Positions 8,557-15,007 of a stretch of DNA of 15,132 bases are shown here, piece by piece. The translations under genes were made by a program, and so were the position numbers. The notes under the pieces are model-generated. The model was not told where the DNA came from. It made no database searches and saw only the letters and a list, made by a program, of their open reading frames with translations. Every line of letters begins with the position of its first letter. The first letter of the stretch is position 1. The stretch is taken from NCBI GenBank assembly GCA_002284615.2, contig MU069439.1, forward strand, positions 439,289 to 454,420, given 5' to 3'. This stretch comes from Dunaliella salina. Its lineage: Eukaryota > Chlorophyta > Chlorophyceae > Chlamydomonadales > Dunaliellaceae.

Positions 8557-8764
8557 TAAAAAATAATAACTACGCTCTACCTCGAGGGTCGCGGAGCGTC
8601 CATTAAGGAAAGGACGCTTCAGCCTATACCAAAGCGCCCCCACCAAATTTAGACCCGGAAAAGGAACCTCAGCCTATATTGAAGCGCCCCCACCTGGATT
8701 TGAATCCGCAACCATCTACACCACACTCGCGCAGGAGCGACGCGACTGAGCCACGCCAGGTTCG
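8557..8764 (-). mobile_element. tRNA-derived SINE inserted in family B copy 3
   Basis: On the - strand this starts near 8764 with a tRNA-like head: A box TGGCTCAGTCG (about 8743-8753) and B box GGATTCAAATCC (about 8696-8707). A body follows, then an AT-rich tail GAGCGTAGTTATTATTTTTT. It is flanked by GCAATTCAAA (8547-8556 and 8773-8782). The duplication may extend to 18 bp with one mismatch (ACCCTGA[A/T]GCAATTCAAA). Family B copy 2 has the empty site (7257-7276). The T stem does not pair properly and the acceptor halves do not match, so this is not a working tRNA gene. The body contains a short tandem duplication of TTCAGCCTATA..AGCGCCCCCACC (about 8628 and 8670). Confidence 0.85.
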
Positions 8765-8782
8765 ACCCTGATGCAATTCAAA

Positions 8783-8962
8783 GAACTAGGATTGGATCAT
8801 CAGCGTGCCACTAAGCTTGCTCAACAACTTCATGCCCATTCTGTTCAATATGCCCAGAAACTTCAAGTTGTCTCCACACGCCGCGTTATTGAAAACAAGA
8901 ATAATTCCCACTGCCAGGTTCTAGAGCCAGGTGCTTCTAGTAACCCTCCAGATCCACATTAG
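8783..8962 (+). pseudogene. Family B extreme C-terminus, coding remnant
   Basis: Sixty codons continue the family B protein after the SINE: ELGLDHQRATKLAQQLHAHS, then QYAQKL, STRR, then GASSNPPDPH and TAG. The NPPDPH-stop ending is identical in copy 2 (7084-7103, - strand) and copy 4 (11752-11771, - strand). It is echoed as NPPDMH-stop in the diverged family C at 13586-13606, so it is a real conserved terminus rather than chance read-through. Confidence 0.75.
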
Positions 8963-9088
8963 CTTTCTCCTTTTCTTACCTGGTGGTGGAGGGGGCACAC
9001 AGCTCTTTCCTGAGCCAATGTGTCTCCTTTTCCTTGATTGACGTACTACTCCCTAGTAGGGTTTCTCTGCCTACGTAGTTTCTTTTTG

Positions 9089-9788
9089 AGGGAGCCAGAG
9101 AGCCTCCAAACAGCCACTGGCTCACAACCCAGGGCCACCCATGCGCAACAAAGCATACTTTGACCCAGAAGCTACACGTCCCCAGACAGACACCATACCC
9201 ACAAGTAAGTGCAAAATATGGCTACGAAAGGTGGATCCCATGGTTCTGGGATCTAACAAAGATGCTGATGAACAACCAAAAATTCCTCTGGCATTAACAA
9301 CTCAAGCTGCATGTGCAGGGATTGCCCCTTCCCCCCCCCCACCGCTTACACATGTTTCAAAGGAAGAAGGCATCAGTCAAAAGGCAGGACTGCGAGGCTA
9401 TGATTTGAAAAAGCGGTAAAGTTTAAAGCTTGAGAGAAAAGTGTTCACTGGGTGTTGCAATAACACTGCAGCATTCACAAGATAAAGAGTACATAGGCCA
9501 GGGCATGCAAGCAACAGATGTAAAAACGAGGAAGGCAAAAATGTTCAAAAAGAGTTTTTCAATTTCAACAGGCAAATAAAGCTCTAGGATGTAACACAAT
9601 CAGAGAGACACATGAGCACTCTGGAAAGCAGAAGAGAGAGCAACAAGACCGTAAACAATGCAGAGGGTATTAAGTAAGTCGCTGGTTAATGCAGTCACCT
9701 CCTGGGACTCAACAGAATAACACCAACAAGTGCATATGGTTGCGTTTGGTTCTCTCAGGCATCAATGCAAACCAACAGAAAGAAGCAT
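9089..9788. other. Intergenic stretch, no gene assigned
   Basis: A + strand open frame 9141-9419 (92 codons, ending LRGYDLKKR) resembles no family I know and is not supported otherwise. If the - strand exon at 9789-9934 is real, this stretch is its 3' UTR, with TGTAA (read as TTACA at 9346-9350) about 440 bases after the stop as poly(A) signal. A C10 run is at about 9331-9340. Confidence 0.4.
9346..9350 (-). terminator. Candidate algal poly(A) signal TGTAA
   Basis: TGTAA on the - strand, preceding a G-rich run, lies about 440 bases downstream of the stop of the proposed - strand exon. TGTAA is the usual chlorophyte poly(A) signal. A 5-mer alone is weak evidence. Confidence 0.3.
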
Positions 9789-9934
9789 CTAGAAGTGCTC
9801 AGTTTGTGCAAACTTGACAGCGGCTGTGTGGTCATTCTTGTTTAGGGTGCAATCCAGCTCATTGTAGGTGTGAACCTGCATTCGAGTTAACACCAAGATT
9901 TCAGGGTCTTGACCATCTCTCCTGCACTTGGTAC
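9789..9934 (-). CDS. Putative terminal exon of an unrecognised protein
   Basis: On the - strand an acceptor-like CATCCAG|GT at 9935-9936 is preceded by a branch-point-like TTGAC. It is followed by 47 codons ending at TAG (9789-9791). The product begins TKCRRDGQDPEILVLTRMQV, continues HTYNELDCTLNKNDHT and ends AVKFAQTEHF. It has a well-mixed, charged and globular composition, unlike the surrounding noise, and just upstream of the acceptor the frame has a TGA, as expected of an intron. I do not recognise the family. The MITE at 10041 would lie in the upstream intron. It could also be a chance open frame or an old retroelement piece. Confidence 0.35.
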
Positions 9935-10040
9935 CTGGATGTCTAGAGTCTCAAGTCAAACATATCATGAGCTTTCCTTTCAAGACCTTTGTGCCAATTT
10001 ATCAGTTGCGCTGGTACCTGGAGAACCTACACATTTTTGC

Positions 10041-10702
10041 CAGAGGTGGGCGACGAAGGCCTGAAAAAGGGGTACTTTTGAAATGTTCACCGAGCATAGG
10101 CCCCATATGTGGCAATCTTCAAATTTTGGTTCAAAATGTACTGCTCGCTCTGCCCTTACAAACGCACCCGAGCTTGAAACTTGCCAATGATGGGGCACCT
10201 TCCTAATTTGCCGTGGCGTGAACCCTACTTTTCACCACCCAAACTCCACATCTGACCAACCAGTGCACCAAATTGGGTGCTTTTTGGTGATTTGGGGTCC
10301 TTGTATGAAATAAATATCATTGCAAAAGAAATGGAGTGAAAAGACCCGGTGGTTGGTGAGATACAGGATTTCAGCCATTTCCCTTAGAGAAATGGCAGCA
10401 CAGGGGGTGCCAAAAAGGTGGAAAATCAACTTTCTCCAAATCAAGTTTTCAGCACACCAATTGATTCCTCTTCATAAAAGAAGCACCCTTGCGGTGTTTT
10501 GAAGGTAAAATAAGCTTTGGTTGGGGTGTGGTGTCTCATTATGCGCAGGCTCAGTGCCAAAATTTGAACCAGGTTTGTGCCAGGACTCACTGGGGAGATC
10601 CGTTTGGCCCCAAACTTCATGAGCCATCTAGTTTTATTATTCAAACATGGTTGGCATAAAAAATTCACATGTTCAAGACTTTTGCTTCGTCGCCCACCTC
10701 TG
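10041..10702 (-). mobile_element. YAGAGG-type MITE E3 (left arm of palindrome)
   Basis: This 662-bp element has a perfect 18-bp terminal inverted repeat CAGAGGTGGGCGACGAAG (10041-10058 and reverse complement at 10685-10702). It is flanked by a perfect 9-bp duplication CATTTTTGC (10032-10040, 10703-10711). The shared core is in reverse orientation (motif at 10210-10227). Short frames in it, such as AEILYLTNHRVFSLHFF on the - strand, also occur in E4 but break in E1 and E5, so they are not evidence for a protein. It is nearly identical to E4, implying recent activity. Confidence 0.92.
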
Positions 10703-10784
10703 CATTTTTGCATGACATTTTTGTGGTATTATGAGCACATGTTCTCTCAGCAGTTGACACTTCCGAACTTGGCTTTCTTTTTCA

Positions 10785-10927
10785 GGCTGGTCTGGTTACA
10801 GGCCTCAGTGTTTCTTCATATGCCTCTCTGTGGCTTGGGAAGACGTATGTGGTTCCGGCTGGACTGTATGCAGGGCAGGTGTGGGGAACTGAGTACATTA
10901 AATAGGGCAAGGAGTTTGCGAGTGACC
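10785..10927 (+). pseudogene. Family A LINE, region following the reverse transcriptase (part 1)
   Basis: One frame reads AGLVTGLSVSSYASLWLGKT, YVVPAGLYAGQVWGTEYIK, a TAG stop, then GKEFASD, where it is cut by MITE E4. It resumes at 11600 as LQVRHMK. The pattern P-x-x-LY-x-x-x-x-WG is typical of the thumb/connection part after the RT domain of non-LTR retrotransposons. The 5' portion, including the RT catalytic YxDD motif, is not in the window; the element is 5'-truncated around 10740-10785. Confidence 0.7.
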
Positions 10928-11590
10928 CAGAGGTGGGCGACGAAGCAAAAGTCTTGAACATGTGAATTTTTTTATGCCAACCATGTTTGAATAATAAAAC
11001 TAGATGGCTCATGAAGTTTGGGGCCAAACGGATCACCCCAGTGAGTCCTGGCACAAACCTGGTTCAAATTTTGGCACTGAGCCTGCGCATAATGAGACAC
11101 CACACCCCAACCAAAGCTTATTTTACCTTCAAAACACCGCAGGGGTGCTTCTTTTATGAAGAGGAATCAATTGGTGTGCTGAAAACTCGATTTGGAGATA
11201 GTTGATTTTCCACCTTTTTGGCACCCCCTGTGCTGCCATTTCTCCAAGGGAAATGGCTGAAATCCTGTATCTCACCAACCACTGGGTCTTTTCACTCCAT
11301 TTCTTTTGCAATGATATTTATTTCATACAAGGACCCCAAATCACCAAAAAGCACCCAATTTGGTGCACTGGTTGGTCAGATGTGGAGTTTGGGTGGTGAA
11401 AAGTAGGGTTCACGCCACGGCAAATTAGGAAGGTGCCCCATCATTGGCAAGTTTCAAGCTCGGGTGCGTTTGTAAGGGCAGAGCGAGCAGTACATTTTGA
11501 ACCAAAATTTGAAGATTGCCACCTATGGGGCCTATGCTCGGTGAACATTTCAAAAGTACCCCTTTTTCAGGCCTTCGTCGCCCACCTCTG
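10928..11590 (+). mobile_element. YAGAGG-type MITE E4 (right arm of palindrome), inserted in family A LINE
   Basis: This 663-bp element is the reverse complement of E3 with few differences. It has the same perfect 18-bp terminal repeat (10928-10945; reverse complement 11573-11590) and a perfect 9-bp duplication CGAGTGACC (10919-10927, 11591-11599). Removing the element and one duplicate restores the LINE frame GKEFASDLQVRHM. The shared core is forward; its motif TAGGGTTCACGCCACGGC is at 11404-11421. Confidence 0.92.
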
Positions 11591-11620
11591 CGAGTGACCT
11601 GCAAGTGCGGCACATGAAGA

Positions 11621-11862
11621 AAAAGAAAGGAAAGAAAAGAAAAACTACGTAGGCAGAGAAACCCTCCCTACATCAATTAAGGAAAAGGAGACAAATTGGC
11701 TCAAAAGAGAGCCGTATGCCCCCTCCACCACAAGGTATGAAAAAGAGAATGCTAATGTGGATCTGGAGGGTTACTAGAAGCACCTGGCTCTAGAACCTGG
11801 CNGNNGGAAGTATTCTTGTTTTCAATAGCGCGGCGTGTGGAGACTAGTTTGTGGGCATATTG
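11621..11862 (-). mobile_element. Family B LINE 3' fragment (copy 4), inserted in family A LINE
   Basis: Read on the - strand from 11862: QYAHKLVSTRRAIENKNTS, a stretch with three N bases, then VLEPGASSNPPDPH and stop (11752-11754). The 3' UTR landmarks are GTGGTGGAGGGGGC, GAGCCAATTTGTCTCC and CTGCCTACGTAG. The tail is pyrimidine-rich, seen on the + strand as GAAA-rich sequence at 11620-11645. It splits family A between HM and SYLKSTLGVKR. The insertion is only 242 bp, a typical 5'-truncated LINE copy. A clear long target duplication was not found (a short ATGA/TTGA echo only). Confidence 0.85.
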
Positions 11863-12728
11863 AGTTATCTAAAAAGCACGCTGGGTGTCAAACGTACCAC
11901 TCCAAACTGGGCTGTTTTGCGGGAGTGTGGTCATGAGCCGCTCCAGTTTGATTGGTTCAGATCTGTTGTTAAAATGTGTAATAGCATGCTCAGGTCCAAT
12001 AGCAAGACGCTGAGAAGCGTGCTGAAAGCGGACCTGAACATTCATTCTCGTGAGCCTTCTTGCTGGACTGCTCAAGTTTTAGATGCCTTTCAAGGATTGC
12101 GGCGCTGCGATTCCTTTGTTGAAGCTGTGCGGCAGGGTACACCTATTTCTATTCAAGAGTTCACTGCTGACCTAAGGCACAGGTTGCGGGCAGTGTGGAG
12201 AGATGTTGAGGGAGTAAACCCTCGGGAGACTTACAGTAAATTGGCAACCTATCAAACTTTGTTTGTAATGCCTTTTGACCACAATGTGCGTGCCCCAGCC
12301 CGCTTACCGAGACACATGCATTTGGATCTGTCTCAACATGTCGTAAGGAATGTTAGCCGTTTCAGACTTAGGGCACACAGGTTGAAGGTNGAGACAGCGG
12401 CTTGGGATTCTCGAAACTCTCTCGTGCGTGATTGCTACTCTAATGCTGAGATTCAGGATGAAGTCCATGCCCTTTTGACGTGCAGAAACGCACCTGTTTG
12501 TGATTTGAGGAGAAAGTATGCTTACCTGTTCAACTGCTTCTCAGGTGTTTTTCAATGGAACAACCTTATCTACAGCAAGTTAGTGTCCAGGGTGTGCAGG
12601 ATTCCCTCTTGCAACACAACAACAAGGTTTGTTTGTTTATTTCTGAGCTTATGGATATTATGTTGGCTGGCGAGGACCAGTCACAGGCTGATCAGTCGAA
12701 CAATCTGGCTGAAGGTCCCCAAATGTAA
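11863..12728 (+). pseudogene. Family A LINE C-terminal half (part 2), one frameshift
   Basis: The frame from 11863 reads SYLKSTLGVKRTTPNWAVLR, ECGHEPLQFDWFRSVVKMC, then ADLNIHSREPSCWTAQVLDA, and later RFRLRAHRLK and IQDEVHALLTC. This is the post-RT segment of a non-LTR retrotransposon ORF2. The Cys/His motif is degenerate: H (12466) and the last C (12481) remain, one C is at 12433, and the expected first C-x2-C pair is broken. A 1-bp deletion in the T run 12548-12552 shifts the frame. The rest then reads SMEQPYLQQVSVQGVQDSLL, ISELMDIMLAGEDQSQADQS and NNLAEGPQM with stop TAA at 12726-12728. Base 12390 is N. No intact element remains. Confidence 0.8.
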
Positions 12729-12760
12729 ATCTAAATCTAAATCTAATCTGAACCTCAGTG
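12724..12760 (+). repeat. TAAATC-repeat 3' tail of family A LINE
   Basis: Three to four TAAATC units overlap and follow the family A stop codon. A short tandem-repeat tail instead of poly(A) is common in several LINE clades and marks the 3' end of the element. Confidence 0.75.
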
Positions 12761-12829
12761 TTTCCGCTCAGCTGCCCTTGTAGGCGGATATAGCGATGTT
12801 ACCTTACCTAAAGCCACACAGGGCACATA

Positions 12830-13045
12830 AACCCTAGTTTGGAGCTTTTTGCGGGATAATGGCAGAAATTGCCGCAAAATGCCAACTATTGGGTCATTTC
12901 ACTCCATTTTTTTGCAATAATAAATTTTTGGTACAAGGACTCCAAATCACTGATAAATACCCAATTTGGGGTTTATGGCCAGAAATGGTGTCTTGGTGAC
13001 AAAAAATTAGGGTTCACGCCGCGGCTAATTAGGCATAAGCCCCTT
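12830..13045 (+). mobile_element. YAGAGG-group MITE relative E5, ends not found
   Basis: The core shared with E1-E4 is present in forward orientation: CCAACTATTGGGTCATTTCA, TACAAGGACTCCAAATCAC, CCCAATTTGG and TAGGGTTCACGCCGCGGC (13008-13025). I could not find matching inverted ends or a 9-bp duplication, so this copy is truncated or too old. Confidence 0.6.
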
Positions 13046-13104
13046 AACTGGTTATTTACAAACTTCAGTGCTACTGAAAGCTACCAGAGGAATGCAAATT
13101 TATA

Positions 13105-13128
13105 CATGTGCACATGCGCACATGCACA
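13105..13128 (+). repeat. CACATG-type short tandem tract
   Basis: ACATGTGCACATGCGCACATGCAC is a small alternating purine-pyrimidine, partly palindromic tract of about 24 bp. Confidence 0.5.
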
Positions 13129-13185
13129 AAATCATGCAAGAACCCTGGCAATTTTGGGCCTCAGATTACTCCTGACAAAACATGA

Positions 13186-13606
13186 ACCGTAGAGATCCAC
13201 CTCATTGAACTGAAGTTCTGTCCTGACAACAATCCTGAGATAACTCTTTCCACCGCACAACGTAAGCACACTATTCAGCGTTAACAAACTAAAACACTCC
13301 GAGGCAGACACCGCAACAACAGAATCACATTGCTCACCATGCTCATTGGAGTTGATGGAAATATACAACCCATACAAATAGTTCACCTCAGCAAACTTGG
13401 CCTATCCAAAAAGAGGCGCACAAAACTGCAATTGACCTTCACTATCTTGCTTTAAAGGCCTCAGCAAACATTAATAGCACCAAACAGGCTAATCAATTCA
13501 ATAGCCCAGGCAATGGAGGTTTGGGGGAGGAGGCTTCAGGACGGACTACTCAGGACCGCGAAGCGTACTATGACAGATGGCCGACAACCCGCCAGACATG
13601 CATTAA
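13186..13606 (+). pseudogene. Family C: diverged retroelement C-terminal domain with ELK and NPPDMH motifs
   Basis: The + strand carries a broken relative of the family B domain. Frame 1 reads TVEIHLIELKFCPDNNPE (E 13207, K 13213; compare HLVEIKFCEDTRPE), one TAA after TIQR, then LLTMLIGVDGNIQP and HLSKLGLSKKRRTKL (compare ILLGEGGTIY and ELGLDHQRATKL). After a frameshift near 13420 a second frame reads AIDLHYLALKASANINSTKQ and onwards to DREAYYDR. After a further shift comes MADNPPDMH with stop TAA (13604-13606), matching the NPPDPH-stop of family B. At least two frameshifts and one stop make it dead. The assignment rests on motif order, not on a search. Confidence 0.6.
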
Positions 13607-14769
13607 ATTTGGCTGCCCATTGCCTGCTCTTTTTGGTGGGACTCGCTGTCAGTGCCAGTGCTGACGGTTGGGCCTTTCCTAGATGCACGCTGGTTGTGGC
13701 CAGCGTAGACTTCTACTTTCAGAGTGATGCAAAATGCTTTCTCTATCTCTTGGTACCAACATCAATGAAGTAGCTGACATGCAATGAAAGCTCCACGGCA
13801 TGCTGAAAAAGACGTCAATTTCCAGAGAGCTCAGAAAAAGGCAGGCCTCTGGTGCAGCAGGGACATAAGGAGCCAAAAGCAATACAAATCATTTAGTGCT
13901 AAAGCATGCAGAAGAAAACGCAAGGGGGAATGGCAGCACCAATTATACCTGCACAGACAATTTACACAGACAGAGAGGCCAGCATCAGCATTCCTTTCCC
14001 ATCAAGTGACATGCAAACACCGACATTTAGAAAAAGGGTTGCACGCTGCTCACAAAGCAGCCCTGCTGAAACCTTGTTACGAGCCCATAGTACAATTGGC
14101 AGAGGCAAGTAGCGGGTAAACATTGGTGTTCAAGAAGTGAAGCTCCTCCTCCCAGAGCTCAGCATGCTCACAGGAATCTTCCAATCGAGACACCTGCGAC
14201 CAAATGTGTGGCTGAATTAAATATTTCTACCAAGCTTGCTTTGCAATGAGCTCTATACCTGAATGCTAAGAAGCAGCAAGGAAGCCTATTGCACCGCATA
14301 AGCGCGCTTTCTTTGGTCATTGTTGAACTGTTGCAGCTGCACATGTGCTCTGATTGGTGATGCTTGTCATCCAATGTCTTCCACAAGTACGGACAGCGTT
14401 TGTCTCAAGCTTCACTGATGTGCTGCTCCAAGCCAAAGAGACAAGACATCCTCATTTCTTGAAGCTCAGATTACTGGATTGCTTTAGTACTTCGCACGAC
14501 ATTGGGATTTGAGCACACAGCTGTCAAAACACAATGTTGAGCAAAAAGAAATGCCATCATCCGAAAGCTTCATGCAGGTGCTCATGCATTTGTGTGGGGG
14601 AGGATGGGGAAGGGGTCACATCCTTAGATGTGCACTCCTAAGATATTCCAGGTGGCTTTGATTGGCGCCTACAAATATTGGAGACCTTGTCCTGGGCATT
14701 GAGAAAGCAGAACAACAAAGCACTTTTCATGCCAGACATGTGTTGCTGCTGAAAGAGTCAGGCACAACC
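13607..14769. other. Family C 3' flank and OB-fold gene 3' UTR
   Basis: No gene is recognised. The part just below 14770 is the 3' UTR of the - strand OB-fold gene. The nearest TGTAA on that strand is far away (TTACA at 13972-13976) and no AATAAA is close, so its poly(A) site is unclear. Open frames in 13513-14119 and 14168-14386 resemble nothing known. Confidence 0.45.
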
Positions 14770-15006
14770 TCATTGATCCTCCTCTTTTGCATCCAAAGCT
14801 AGGAGGCTCCACACCTTGTGTGCGTGTATAGTTGCTGTAAATCCACCCTGAGCTGCTGGGGTGGTAGCAGTGCCTGCAGCATCTTTCTTGGGCTGGGAAG
14901 TGGTGGCTTTCAAGCCACCCGTGATCTCCACATAGGCCCCTCGCTGCAGGCTTTGCACGTCCTCGATCCATCTTCCTGAGACCTTGACTTTGGTGCCTCC
15001 CATGCC
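14770..15006 (-). CDS. OB-fold-like protein (SSB/RMI2-like), terminal exon
   Basis: On the - strand 79 codons run from an AG acceptor (15007-15008) to TGA at 14770-14772. They read GMGGTKVKVSGRWIEDV, then LQRGAYVEITGGLKATTS, a linker rich in Gln, Lys, Ala and Thr, then GGFTATIHAHKVWSLLAL and an acidic tail KEEDQ. The order strand-L-x-x-G-x-x-V-x-I-x-G-x-L, a low-complexity loop, then a T-x-x-I-x-A-x-K-x-x-x-L strand resembles the second half of a single-stranded-DNA-binding OB fold (bacterial-type or organellar SSB; RMI2 is an alternative). The exon would complete strands 3 to 5, the first half being upstream beyond the window. ATG at 15001-15003 could be read as a start, but the CA tract then AG, and the half domain, favour an internal acceptor. 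Confidence 0.45.
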   Translation of the reverse strand, partial: GMGGTKVKVSGRWIEDVQSLQRGAYVEITGGLKATTSQPKKDAAGTATTPAAQGGFTATIHAHKVWSLLALDAKEEDQ

Positions 15007-15007
15007 C

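Larger units (their letters stand above)
7587..9088 (+). mobile_element. Family B LINE 3' portion (copy 3), split by a MITE and a SINE
   Basis: This is the best-preserved family B copy. Coding part 1 (about 7602-7937) reads FQRGKDLSPPDAVLITPF, HLVEIKFCEDTRPEHQL, HADLCKLLNAKAVTIHPILL and GEGGTIY. A YAGAGG MITE (7938-8520) interrupts here, then a short piece YTEHTL-like (8521-8556), then a SINE (8557-8764). Coding part 2 (8783-8962) reads ELGLDHQRATKLAQQLHAHS, QVVSTRRVIENKNN and EPGASSNPPDPH with stop TAG at 8960-8962. The 3' UTR runs to CTGCCTACGTAGTTTCTTTTT near 9088. PD (7629-7634) and E-x-K (7797-7805) are spaced as in PD-(D/E)XK nucleases. The 5' part with any reverse transcriptase is absent, so calling it a LINE rests on the family resemblance and on its truncated copies. 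Confidence 0.8.

Noticed and set aside
8690..8755. A tRNA gene on the - strand, suggested by clear A and B boxes
   Set aside because: The T stem does not pair and no acceptor stem can be formed. The segment lies within a 208-bp insert with flanking duplications, so it is a SINE head.
9141..9419. A 92-codon + strand open frame starting at ATG
   Set aside because: There is no recognisable motif, it contains a homopolymer-encoded proline run, and it conflicts with the putative 3' UTR of the opposite-strand exon. It is not supported.
11202..11399. A conserved small protein in the MITE core (AEILYLTNHWVFSLHFF..)
   Set aside because: It is open in E3 and E4 only because they are near-identical. 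In E1, E2 and E5 the frame shifts or stops while the DNA stays similar, so conservation is at the nucleotide level.
10041..11590. One large foldback transposon with 660-bp inverted arms
   Set aside because: Each arm has its own 18-bp TIRs and its own 9-bp duplication, and the spacer is LINE coding sequence. They are two independent insertions.
2062..13025. Interstitial telomere repeats, suggested by TAGGGTT words
   Set aside because: TAGGGTT occurs once per core (twice in E1 by a 53-bp duplication) and never as a tandem array of TTTAGGG.
13132..13386. A - strand 84-codon open frame that looked protein-like
   Set aside because: The + strand of the same region carries the family C retroelement domain (HLIELKFC, LGLSKKRRTKL), so the - strand frame is its shadow.
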